A program made the translations under genes and the position numbers. From NCBI RefSeq assembly GCF_009498525.1, contig NZ_QSNT01000002.1:310001-374000 (forward strand): 64,000 nucleotides of DNA, read 5' to 3'. Of this stretch, positions 8,052 to 15,953 are shown piece after piece. The DNA is from Rhizobium sp. ICMP 5592. GTDB taxonomy: Bacteria > Pseudomonadota > Alphaproteobacteria > Rhizobiales > Rhizobiaceae. Position 1 is the stretch's first letter, and every line of letters begins with the position of its first letter. The notes under the pieces were generated by a model. The model was not told the origin of the DNA. It was given only the letters and a program-made list of their open reading frames with translations, and ran no database searches.

Positions 8052-8567
8052 ATGGCAGAATCCGAGAGCGCAACCGTCGATCTGGAAATCATCGTCCAGG
8101 GCGCCCAGGAGGGCAAGAAGCAGGAGCTGCGGCTCTGGCTGCGGATGCTATCGACCACCAAGCTGATGTCGCAGGAAATCCGTCGGCGCCTGCGCAATGA
8201 ATTCGGCGCAACGCTGCCGCAATTCGACCTGATGGCGCAGCTCTATCGCGAGCATGATGGTCTGCGTCTCGGCGAGCTTTCCAAGCGCACGATGGTCACC
8301 AACGGCAATGTGACGGGGCTGGTGGAGCGGCTGGAAACCGACGGTCTGGTGCTGCGCGTGACGCCGGATGGCGACCGACGAGTGACAGTCGCCAAGCTGA
8401 CGAAGAAGGGCGACGAGATTTTCGCCGCCATGGCTGCCGCTCATGAGGGCTGGCTGCGCGAGTTGATGGCCGATGTCGAGCCCACCGTCATCGCCGGGCT
8501 CTGGAAGGATATCGGCGAGGTCAAATCGTCGGTCAACAATCACCTTTCGGGCGCTGCCTTCGATTGA
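8052..8567 (+). CDS. MarR-family transcriptional regulator
   Basis: A 171-residue MarR protein. A 30-residue N-terminal extension precedes the winged helix: LPQFDLMAQLYREHDGLRLGELSK, recognition helix MVTNGNVTGLVERLETDGLV, wing RVTPDGDRRVTVAKLTKKG. It differs from the MarR protein at 7153-7659 and is not a duplicate of it. Its usual downstream partner in rhizobia would be an enoyl-CoA hydratase or similar gene; here the following DNA is a pseudogene, so it may have lost its target. It appears intact. Confidence 0.9.
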   Translation: MAESESATVDLEIIVQGAQEGKKQELRLWLRMLSTTKLMSQEIRRRLRNEFGATLPQFDLMAQLYREHDGLRLGELSKRTMVTNGNVTGLVERLETDGLVLRVTPDGDRRVTVAKLTKKGDEIFAAMAAAHEGWLRELMADVEPTVIAGLWKDIGEVKSSVNNHLSGAAFD

Positions 8568-8697
8568 TGGCTAGATCTATCACGCCTACTCGCTCTTGAA
8601 GCTCTTTTCGAGCACCATCAAGCTGTCGGCCAGAATTGGGGTGGCAAGGCATTGCGGTGGCGGAGTTGTTCGGGCGCCGCCACCGCTCACACGCGGC

Positions 8698-9067
8698 TTA
8701 TCTGTGCCGCGCCATGACCTCGGTAAGAACTTTTTCGAAGCGGGCGATCTCTCCGAGTTTGTCATAGTGTACCAGAGAAACGCGGATTGCGCCTCTTTCC
8801 ATTGACGGGCCGAGACGTTGATCAGGAACGAGGCGAACATATAGCCGTCGCGCAACATGATACCGGCTCCGCCCATCTCGGCGGTGAACCGCTACGGCGT
8901 GATGCCTGATATGTTGAAACAGATGGTCGGCATGCGATGGTTAGCGTCTGGCCGGGCTCGAAATTGCCGGCCATCAGCGCATTGCGTAGTTGCTGGTAAA
9001 CGCTCTCCTGGATGGTCGTTCTCGATGACACCGGTTCCAGGCCTATGTGCACGCTCGTTTCCTTCAC
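8698..9067 (-). pseudogene. GntR / class V aminotransferase chimeric remnant
   Basis: Minus-strand reading from a GTG at 9067 gives a GntR-type N-terminus (TTIQESVYQQLRNALMAGNF, EPGQTLTI) that stops resembling GntR after about 45 codons, near 8940. From there a different frame reads RMPTICFNISGITP, a stop at the expected position of an acidic residue, RFTAEMG, then GIMLRDGYMFASFLINVS. After a further frameshift near 8810 it reads MERGAIRVSLVHYDKLGEIARFEKVL, ending in TAA at 8698-8700. This second part is the C-terminus of a cysteine-desulfurase-like class V aminotransferase. Two genes were joined by deletion and have since decayed with at least one stop and one frameshift. Confidence 0.8.
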
Positions 9068-9118
9068 GCTTGGGCGATTCCAGTCATGCCGGATATCGTA
9101 GAGCGAAGGGCAGCCGTG

Positions 9119-10090
9119 TCAAACCTCCTCGGTTTCCCAAGCCGCCTGATCGGCGCCTGGGTCCTCCTCACCCCTGGCGACCTTTGTCTGGCGGAGGCCG
9201 ATGCCGACGCCGATGAGGGCGAGTGCGCCGCCGATGGCGTGATAAGAATGCAATTGTTCGCCGAGGACGGCCCAGGCGAGCGCCGCGACGACGATCGGCA
9301 GAAGGTTGATGAGCAGGGAGGTTCGCGCCGCTCCGAGCTTCTGAATGCCGATCATCCAGCACAGCGGCGCCAGCAGCGATGTCGGAATGGCTGCATAGAG
9401 GATCAGCGGCAGATTGGCTGACGTGATCGGCGAGATATCGCCGATTAGGAAAACCGGGATCAGCAGGATGGTTGAAAAGCCGATCTGCCAGAAGAGCTGC
9501 TGCCATATGGGCAGCGGCATCGCCCAGCGCTTCAGCATCACGCCGTAGAGCGAGTTGGAGAGCACGGCGACGATCATCAAGCCGTCGCCTATGTGGAAGC
9601 CGCCGCTCAAAAGGGCGGCGGGATGGCCCTGCGAGGTCAGATAGACCAGGCCGATCAGGGAAATGACTCCACCGGCAATGCTGGCCGCCGTTAGTCTTTC
9701 GCCGGCCAGTACCCCGGCCAGCAGCGTCGATAGCAGCGGCATCAGCGCCACGATCACGCCCATGTTGACCGCCGAGGTAGTCTTGGCCGCCTCATAGGCA
9801 AGGCTCTGATAGATCACCATGCCGAGCGCTCCGAGAGTGGCGATCTTCAGCCAGTATTGGCCGAGGAGCGCGCGGTTCCGCCATGCGGCCGGGCCGATGA
9901 AGGGGAGCAGGATGAGGAAGGCCAGCAGCCAGCGATAGAAGGAGATCGAGCCGGGAGAGATGACGCCGGCGGCGGCCTTGGTAACGACGGTGTTGCCGGA
10001 CCAGATGAGGACAGTGAGCAGCGGCGCCAGCGTCGCGCTCGTCATGATGGTGGTGGTGTCTTTGGCGGAAGAGGTCGGGTTCTTGCTCAT
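9119..10090 (-). CDS. EamA/DMT-family transporter
   Basis: A 323-residue inner-membrane transporter with about ten hydrophobic segments in two EamA repeats. The first repeat begins LAPLLTVLIWSGNTVVTKAAAG; the second ends in IGGALALIGVGIGL. A strong ribosome site (AGGAGG, 5 nt spacing) supports the start at 10090. It is divergent from an AraC-type regulator (10219), which is probably its controller. DMT exporters of this size commonly extrude amino acids, purines or toxic metabolites; the substrate here is unknown. The C-terminal tail is acidic and cytoplasmic. Confidence 0.92.
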   Translation of the reverse strand: MSKNPTSSAKDTTTIMTSATLAPLLTVLIWSGNTVVTKAAAGVISPGSISFYRWLLAFLILLPFIGPAAWRNRALLGQYWLKIATLGALGMVIYQSLAYEAAKTTSAVNMGVIVALMPLLSTLLAGVLAGERLTAASIAGGVISLIGLVYLTSQGHPAALLSGGFHIGDGLMIVAVLSNSLYGVMLKRWAMPLPIWQQLFWQIGFSTILLIPVFLIGDISPITSANLPLILYAAIPTSLLAPLCWMIGIQKLGAARTSLLINLLPIVVAALAWAVLGEQLHSYHAIGGALALIGVGIGLRQTKVARGEEDPGADQAAWETEEV

Positions 10091-10218
10091 GACGTCCTCC
10101 TGTCGGATGGTCGGCCTAGTCGGGTTATGTCGATGTCGCTTTTTACTGTCTGTCTGATTTCTGGTATATAGCGATTTTCAGACACAGGTAGCGGATTGCG
10201 GACATGTCGGAGTAGAAG

Positions 10219-10980
10219 ATGGCGGCACGCGAACCACGCATCGAGGGAGATCCGCCGCGCCCGGTTTCCTTCCGGACGGAGCATTACAAGGGCGGCACGG
10301 TCTTCCCGGCCAAAAGCCAGCCGTGGGGTGAACTCAATTATGCCCTCATGGGTGTCGCCGAATTCGTCATCGAAGGCGTGCGCTATCTGTCTCCACCCCA
10401 TTACGCCATCTGGCTGCCACCCGATACGATGCATGGCGCCTGGAACCAGCATGACCTGCATTATGTCACCGTCTATGTCGAGCGCGCGCTCTGCGCCGAT
10501 CTGCCGGCGGAACCTTCGACGCTTAGCATCAGTCCGCTGCTGAAGGCGATCCTGGCGGACTTCGCCGTCCGCAACATCACACTTCCGGAAACGGAGGAGG
10601 ACCTGCGGTTGGCGCAAGTCCTGGTCGATCAGATCCGTCTTGCCCCGCGCTGCGAAAGCTATCTGCCGCTATCCGATGATCCATTGCTGGGACCGGTGCT
10701 GAAGGCGTTGCAGGCCGATCCCGGCGATCGTCATTCGCTGGCGGAGTGGGCACGCCGGATGGGAACGACCGAGCGGACGCTCTCCCGCCGCTGCCATGAC
10801 GATCTCGGCATCTCCTTCAACGAATGGCGTCAGCGGCTGCGGCTGGTCAAGGCGCTGGCGCTGATCGAGGCCGGTGAACCGGTGCGGCGGATCGCGACGC
10901 AGCTCGGCTATGGCAGCGCCTCCGCTTTCATCGCCATGTTTCGCCGGCTGACGGGGACGAGCCCGACGCGGCTCGGCTGA
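10219..10980 (+). CDS. AraC-family transcriptional regulator
   Basis: A 253-residue regulator. The N-terminal cupin-like arm/ligand domain runs over residues 1-100 (HYAIWLPPDTMHGAWNQHDL). A C-terminal AraC double helix-turn-helix lies at about 150-250 (WARRMGTTERTLSRRCHDDLG, then IATQLGYGSASAFIAMFRRLTG). Length and order fit the subgroup that represses a divergent exporter, here the EamA gene starting at 10090 across a 128-bp shared promoter region. Its 3' end lies 5 bp from the convergent sigma-factor gene. Confidence 0.93.
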   Translation: MAAREPRIEGDPPRPVSFRTEHYKGGTVFPAKSQPWGELNYALMGVAEFVIEGVRYLSPPHYAIWLPPDTMHGAWNQHDLHYVTVYVERALCADLPAEPSTLSISPLLKAILADFAVRNITLPETEEDLRLAQVLVDQIRLAPRCESYLPLSDDPLLGPVLKALQADPGDRHSLAEWARRMGTTERTLSRRCHDDLGISFNEWRQRLRLVKALALIEAGEPVRRIATQLGYGSASAFIAMFRRLTGTSPTRLG

Positions 10981-10985
10981 GGCCA

Positions 10986-11870
10986 TTATGGGTCGATCAG
11001 CAAGACCTCAAGCTTCCGCAACTCTTCGGGGTCGGCCATCGCATTGATGCCTGTGATTCCACCATCATCGGCAATGGTAAGGCGAAGTGCGATGCGCAAT
11101 TGCCCGCCGAGAATAACCACGGCGCCGACGGCCCCATTGATGACGGCAAGCCGCGCGCCCTGGGCGCGGCCGCGGAAGGTCTCGGCAACGGCGGAGCTGC
11201 CGCGAATTTCGCCAAGCGCGCCCATCCGCGCCGCGACCGCATCGGCGCGGAAAACAACGTCGGGATCGAGAGCTGTAAGAAGTGCTGTCATGTCGCCGTT
11301 GCGCGATGCCGTGAAGAAGGCATCGACCAGATGGCGCTGACGGGCGAGGTCTGCCTCAGCCGTAGGCGGCACTCCCTGTACCCGCCGGCGGGCGCGGCTG
11401 GCGAGCTGACGCGTGGCGATGGTACTGCGCCCGACGATCGGGGCGATGTCATCGAAGGGCATGTCGAACATATCATGCAGCACGAAGGCCAGCCGTTCAG
11501 CCGGCGTCAGCTTTTCCAGCACCACCAGCAGCGCGAGGCCGACTGAGTCGGCGAGCAACGCATCCTGCTCCGGGTCCGTGCCGTTTCCGGCCTCATGGCT
11601 GACGACCGGTTCGGGGACGCGGATGGTCAACGGTTCCTCGCGCCGGGATTTGCGGCTGCGCAGCCAATCGAGGCAGATGCGGGCGGTGACCGTCGTCAGC
11701 CAGCCGCCGAGATTGTCAATCTCCGATGTGTCGGTACGGCTGAGCCGCAGCCATGCCTCCTGCACCGCATCCTCCGCCTCCGTCCGTGAGCCCAGCATGC
11801 GATAGGCTACGGCGCGCAAGTGCGGCCGGTTGGCCTCGAATTTTTCCGCCTGCCACTTTTTTTCGTCCAT
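10986..11870 (-). CDS. SigJ/ECF41-like RNA polymerase sigma factor with SnoaL-like tail
   Basis: A 294-residue extracytoplasmic-function sigma factor. Region 2 (LRAVAYRMLGSRTEAEDAV, QEAWLR) and region 4 (LTPAERLAFVLHDMFDMPFD followed by the helix-turn-helix) occupy residues 10-175. A fused SnoaL-like C-terminal domain follows, as in ECF41/SigJ proteins. The linker motif VPEPVVS resembles the WLPEP signature of ECF41. The C-terminal DGGGK signature is not seen, although a PEELRKL motif near the end resembles the family's NPDKL motif. It is divergent from an AhpD-like gene, a hallmark partner of this group, with a matching promoter at 11872-11898. The tail should control sigma activity directly instead of an anti-sigma factor. 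Confidence 0.9.
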   Translation of the reverse strand: MDEKKWQAEKFEANRPHLRAVAYRMLGSRTEAEDAVQEAWLRLSRTDTSEIDNLGGWLTTVTARICLDWLRSRKSRREEPLTIRVPEPVVSHEAGNGTDPEQDALLADSVGLALLVVLEKLTPAERLAFVLHDMFDMPFDDIAPIVGRSTIATRQLASRARRRVQGVPPTAEADLARQRHLVDAFFTASRNGDMTALLTALDPDVVFRADAVAARMGALGEIRGSSAVAETFRGRAQGARLAVINGAVGAVVILGGQLRIALRLTIADDGGITGINAMADPEELRKLEVLLIDP

Positions 11871-11871
11871 C

Positions 11872-11898
11872 GGTCACATTCCCTCATTCTGTTCCGTC
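11872..11898 (+). promoter_or_regulatory. ECF41-type promoter for the AhpD-like gene
   Basis: GGTCACA at 11872-11878, a 16-bp spacer, and CGTC at 11895-11898. From memory, the published ECF41 consensus is TGTCACA-N16-CGTC; this matches 10 of 11 fixed positions with exact spacing. It points to the gene at 11988, giving a leader of about 80 nt, and begins 2 bp from the sigma gene's start codon on the other strand. Confidence 0.65.
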
Positions 11899-11987
11899 AT
11901 GCCTATGACGAACGAGGCCCGGCCGGTGTGACAATGGATCGGCACGGGAGCGGCATCGTCAAGGCCAAAACATCCAAGGAGAGAATG

Positions 11988-12446
11988 ATGCAAGCCCGTA
12001 TGAAGAACCCCGCCCTCGTCCTGCCGGAAACCTTGCAGGCACTTCTGGCGCTCAGCGCCTCGCTGAGGGATCGCGGCCTGTCCGAAAACACCATGGACCT
12101 CGTGCATCTGCGCGTCAGCCAGATCAATGGCTGCAGCGTCTGCACGGATATGGGGTTCCGCAAGCTGCAGAAGGCGGGGGAAACGGTCGAGCGTATCGTC
12201 GGCGTCTCCGCCTGGCGCGAAATGCCCTATTTCACCGAGGCTGAACGCGCCGCCCTTGCGCTTGGCGAGGCGGCAACCCGGCTTGCCGATCGGCCGGAGG
12301 CTGTAAGCGACGAGATCTGGAACGAGGCTGCCCGGCACTACGACGAGAAGGCGCTGTCCGCGCTGATCGTTTCGATCGCGGTCGACAACGTCTGGAACCG
12401 GCTGAACGCAACGGTCCGCCAGCAGGCGGGAGCATCCTGGAACTGA
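11988..12446 (+). CDS. Carboxymuconolactone decarboxylase-family (AhpD-like) protein
   Basis: A 152-residue all-helical CMD-family protein. The peroxidase-type motif is present: CSVCTDMGFRK, a CxxC pair with the nearby acidic and basic residues typical of AhpD-like alkylhydroperoxidases, followed by FTEAERAALALGEAATRL. The predicted role is reduction of peroxides or reactive carbonyls with a thiol donor. AAGGAG at 11976-11981 is best spaced for ATG 11988; the ATG at 11985 is an alternative adding one Met. It is divergent from the SigJ-like factor and preceded by an ECF41-type promoter, so it is probably that factor's main target. Confidence 0.88.
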   Translation: MQARMKNPALVLPETLQALLALSASLRDRGLSENTMDLVHLRVSQINGCSVCTDMGFRKLQKAGETVERIVGVSAWREMPYFTEAERAALALGEAATRLADRPEAVSDEIWNEAARHYDEKALSALIVSIAVDNVWNRLNATVRQQAGASWN

Positions 12447-12465
12447 TCCGGATCGTATCGAGGAA

Positions 12466-12491
12466 AACCGTCTCCCAGCAGGGAGGCGGTT
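12466..12491. terminator. Bidirectional hairpin terminator
   Basis: AACCGTCTCCC / GGGAGGCGGTT arms (11 bp with one G-T wobble) around an AGCA loop. It lies between the convergent AhpD-like gene and the LysR gene. A short A-run before the left arm gives a U-tract for minus-strand transcription. Confidence 0.6.
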
Positions 12492-12501
12492 GGTTCGCAT
12501 G

Positions 12502-13413
12502 TCAGGCTTCGCTTACCTTCGACGTCACCAGCAGCTTCGCCAGCCAGTCGACGAAAACGCGCACCTTGTTGCTCAGGTGCCGGTTCGGGGGATAGACGAT
12601 GTGTAGCGGTATGGGGTTGCGGGTCCAGCCGGGAAGGACGGGGATGAGGTCGCCCCTGGCAAGCTCGTCGCGGATCATGAACGCGGGGGCCTGGGCGATG
12701 CCGAGGCCGGCCATTGCGGCATTGACGTAGCTGCGGCTGTCGTTGACCGAAAGGATGTAGCGCGGGCTGATTTCCAGCGATTCATTGCCGCGCTGAAATT
12801 CGAACGGGATGACCCGCCCGGTCTGCGCGCGAAAATAGCTGACGGCATAGTGCGTGGTTTCCAGTTCGTCCGGTCGTTCCGGCAGGCCGAATTTCTCGAT
12901 ATAGCGCGGAGCGGCGCAGGTGATGAGCGGTATCTCGCCCACCCGCCGGGCAATCAGCGACTGGTCGCTCGGCATGCCGGCGCGCAGCGCGCAGTCAACA
13001 TTTTCCGCGAGATAATCCACCAGCCGGTCGCCGACGCCGAGATCGATATGGATGTCCGGATAGCGTTGGTAGAAATCGCAAAGCGCCGGCATGATGATCT
13101 TTTCGGCGAAGGCGCCGGCCATTTCGACGCGCAAGCGACCGCTCGGCAGGCTTTGGGAATTGCTGATGCTGCCATCGAGTTCGTCGATCTCGGAGAGGAT
13201 CTGGATGGCGCGTTCGTAGTAGAGCGCGCCGTCGGTCGTCACCATGACGCGCCGCGTGGTGCGGTTCAGGAGCTTGGCGTGCAGATGCGCCTCAAGCGAC
13301 TGGATGAGCGTCGTCACCGTCGCCTTCGGCATGGAGAGGGTTGCGGCGGCGCGGGTGAAATTGCCTGTTTCCACCACGCGTGCAAATGCCCGCATTGCTG
13401 ATAGCTGGTCCAT
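12502..13413 (-). CDS. LysR-family regulator of the downstream efflux cluster
   Basis: A 303-residue LysR protein. Its N-terminus is MDQLSAMRAFARVVETGNFT, with recognition region MPKATVTTLIQSLEAHLHAKL and then LNRTTRRVMVTTDG. The start at 13413 gives the standard family N-terminus; an upstream Met at 13434 would add seven atypical residues. It is divergent from the alpha/beta hydrolase gene and the MexEF-type pump genes, the arrangement seen for pump activators such as MexT. The A/T-rich intergenic region (13414-13645) has imperfect dyads (GAATA ... TTATTC) that could bind it. Confidence 0.92.
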   Translation of the reverse strand: MDQLSAMRAFARVVETGNFTRAAATLSMPKATVTTLIQSLEAHLHAKLLNRTTRRVMVTTDGALYYERAIQILSEIDELDGSISNSQSLPSGRLRVEMAGAFAEKIIMPALCDFYQRYPDIHIDLGVGDRLVDYLAENVDCALRAGMPSDQSLIARRVGEIPLITCAAPRYIEKFGLPERPDELETTHYAVSYFRAQTGRVIPFEFQRGNESLEISPRYILSVNDSRSYVNAAMAGLGIAQAPAFMIRDELARGDLIPVLPGWTRNPIPLHIVYPPNRHLSNKVRVFVDWLAKLLVTSKVSEA

Positions 13414-13645
13414 TTCAGGGTGCCCTTCGACCACGGAGAAAGCGGTCGATTGTTTGTTATCGTGAATAGTCTAGTCGAATATAGGCTACTTATTCTCAGA
13501 ACGGAATAACAATATGTTGTCTCTATGATTGTTGCAATGCGGCACGGGGCGCTGGGAGCCGCATTATCCTGAACATGGTCGCCAAGCCTGTGAAATGGCT
13601 TTAGGAAAGGGGCATGTTCGACAGAATAGACAAGGATATGGGTTC

Positions 13646-14458
13646 ATGAGCGCGCCGTGGAAAGATGTTGTGCTGGAAAACGTGCCCACGGGACCGGTCG
13701 CAGCGCGGATCTACAACGGCGAGGGTCTCAAGAAGGCAGCACCCATCGTGCTTTATCTGCACGGTGGCGCTTTTCTCGATACCGAGCATGCAACCGTCCG
13801 GCCTGTCGCCGCCAGTCTTGCGGAAGCCGGTGTGATCGTGGTTGCCGCCGACTATACCAGCGGCAATCAGAATGCCTTTCCGCAGGTGCTGGAATGCGCC
13901 TACGGGATTCTCGCCTATCTCAGCAACAAGCGGAACATGCTTGAGCTGGGCGGTGCGAAAAAATCGCTGCTGTTTGTCGCCGGTGAGGAATCGGGTGGCA
14001 ATGTTGCAGCGGGTGTTGCTTTAAAGGCGCGCGATCAGATGCCCGGTTCGCTGGACGGACAGGTGTTGATATCGCCGCTTCTCGATCCCTTCATGGGATC
14101 GAAATCTTTCCTCCAGGCGGAGGAAAGCGGCATGCGCGAGCGCTGGACGGAAGGCTGGAATCGCTACCTGGGTTTTCTGGGTGGTGTCTGTCATCCCTAT
14201 GCGGCGCCTCGATACTGTTCGCGGCTTTCGGGCCTCGCGCCGGCATTGGTGCTCACGGCCGAGGACGACCCGCTCCGCGACGAGAGCATGGAATATGGCC
14301 GCCGCCTCAAGGAGGCAGGCGTCCGTGTTCGCCAGCAAGTCCTCCCCGCCGGGACGGGCTGGCCCACCCTCTACGGCGGGCAGTCGAAGGACAAGCCGTC
14401 ATGGCAGCAGGATGTCTGCTGTTCTTTCAAGGGTTTTGTCGAAGACGTGCAGGCTTGA
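13646..14458 (+). CDS. Alpha/beta-hydrolase fold protein (HSL-like) with altered nucleophile elbow
   Basis: A 270-residue protein of hormone-sensitive-lipase type. The oxyanion-hole motif LYLHGGAF is present (about residues 37-44), as are the C-terminal acid (AEDDPLRDE) and the family topology. The nucleophile elbow, normally GDSAGGN, reads GEESGGN, so the canonical Ser position is Glu and a Ser occupies the next position. The usual catalytic His region is also atypical. It may be catalytically impaired or a binding protein. ATG 13646 follows AAGGA and gives the best start. It lies between the LysR gene and the pump genes and is probably coregulated with them. Confidence 0.82.
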   Translation: MSAPWKDVVLENVPTGPVAARIYNGEGLKKAAPIVLYLHGGAFLDTEHATVRPVAASLAEAGVIVVAADYTSGNQNAFPQVLECAYGILAYLSNKRNMLELGGAKKSLLFVAGEESGGNVAAGVALKARDQMPGSLDGQVLISPLLDPFMGSKSFLQAEESGMRERWTEGWNRYLGFLGGVCHPYAAPRYCSRLSGLAPALVLTAEDDPLRDESMEYGRRLKEAGVRVRQQVLPAGTGWPTLYGGQSKDKPSWQQDVCCSFKGFVEDVQA

Positions 14459-14638
14459 TCGATTAGGGTATGCCACTTTTGAGTGGACCGCCGTAAGCAG
14501 ATGGAATGCTCTGGGCGCAGAAAAGAGAGCGATCGCAGGCGTTCATTCGAACGTGCGGTGCCCTGGAGCCTGGCGATAGCGAGTCGATAGGAATTTTCGG
14601 TCCCGTGTCCCAAGCCGGGACCACAAGGAGAGACTAAC

Positions 14639-15823
14639 ATGACGTCCAACGGTAAGCGCTGGGCCCTGTGGGGCGCTGGCATGGGTGTTGCTGCGACTGT
14701 TGCAGGGGCGACCTTCTATCTGGATCTGCCGCGCGGCGCGCAAGCGACGGAGAAGGCGGCGGCAATGCCGGCCATCCCGGTCACCGTCGCGGCTGTCCAG
14801 GCGCGCGATATCACCGCCTGGCAGGAATTTTCCGGCCGGCTCGAAGCCATCGACCGGGTAGAGGTCCGTCCTCGCGTGGCCGGCGCCATCCAGTCGGTGC
14901 ATTTCCGCGAAGGGGCTCTGGTCAAGCAGGGCGACCTGCTGGTGACGATCGATCCGGCGCCTTTCCAGGCGGCCGTCGCCCAGGCGCAGGCACAAGTCGG
15001 TGCGGCAAAGGCCAAGCTCGATCTGACCAAAGTCGAAGTCGACCGCGGCCAGAAGCTCTTCGACAACAAGACGATCTCCCAGAGCGACATGGATACGCGC
15101 TCCAGCAACTATGCGGAAGCGGAAGCCAATCTGAAGGCTGCACAGGCATCGCTTCAGACGGCGCAGTTGAACCTTGATTATACCGAGGTTCACGCTCCGA
15201 TCGCCGGCCGTGTCGGCAAGATTGCGGTCACCGTGGGTAATCTCGTTGCTGCCGGCTCCGCTTCGCCGGCCCTGACGACGCTGGTCTCGGTCAATCCGAT
15301 CTATGCCAGCTTCAATGCGAGCGAACAGACTGTTACCCAGGCGCTGGCCGAGCTTCCGGTCACCGATGGCGCAGCGCCGCCGGTCGAACAGATCCCCGTG
15401 CAGATCGGCACTACCAGCGACAACGGCACGCCGATCAACGGCAAGCTGCAGCTGATCGACAATGAAGTCGATGCGGCAAGCGGCACGGTCAGCGTGCGTG
15501 CCGTCTTCGACAATCCGGGCGGGCGTCTCATCCCCGGCCAGTTCGTGCGCGTCCGCATGGGCCAGCCGAAGGCCGAGAGCAAGCTGGTGATCAGCGAGCG
15601 GGCGATCGGCACCGACCAGGATAAGAAGTTCGTCTTCGTGGTCGATGGCGACAACAAGGTGGTCTATCGCCAGATCAGCCTTGGCGACACCGCCGATGGC
15701 CAGCGCATCGTCGAAGCCGGCCTGAATGCCGGTGATCGGGTCATCGTTAACGGCCTGCAGCGGGTTCGCCCGGGCGCCGTGGTCGATCCGAAACTCGAAG
15801 AAAAAGTCGCGGCGGCTCAATAA
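14639..15823 (+). CDS. RND efflux periplasmic adaptor subunit (MexE-like)
   Basis: A 394-residue membrane-fusion protein. An N-terminal hydrophobic signal/anchor (WGAGMGVAATVAGATFYL) is followed by the split lipoyl domain (VEVRPRVAGAIQSVHFREG and VHAPIAGRVGKIAVTVG), an alpha-helical hairpin between them (residues ~95-170), and the beta-barrel and membrane-proximal domains. It would bridge the MexF-like transporter to an outer-membrane channel. AAGGAGAG precedes the start. It is followed after 130 bp by the pump gene. No OprN/TolC-like gene lies nearby, so it probably uses a channel encoded elsewhere. Confidence 0.95.
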   Translation: MTSNGKRWALWGAGMGVAATVAGATFYLDLPRGAQATEKAAAMPAIPVTVAAVQARDITAWQEFSGRLEAIDRVEVRPRVAGAIQSVHFREGALVKQGDLLVTIDPAPFQAAVAQAQAQVGAAKAKLDLTKVEVDRGQKLFDNKTISQSDMDTRSSNYAEAEANLKAAQASLQTAQLNLDYTEVHAPIAGRVGKIAVTVGNLVAAGSASPALTTLVSVNPIYASFNASEQTVTQALAELPVTDGAAPPVEQIPVQIGTTSDNGTPINGKLQLIDNEVDAASGTVSVRAVFDNPGGRLIPGQFVRVRMGQPKAESKLVISERAIGTDQDKKFVFVVDGDNKVVYRQISLGDTADGQRIVEAGLNAGDRVIVNGLQRVRPGAVVDPKLEEKVAAAQ

Positions 15824-15953
15824 TCGACAGTGCCGGGAGGCAACTCTCGCGGCGGTCGTCCCAATGGTCTGATTTTGGAATGCTCGTGGCGCATATCGCG
15901 GACGGGCCTGGACTTCGTGTCCTTTTACATTCACCCCTGGAGAGGGTTCTGCC

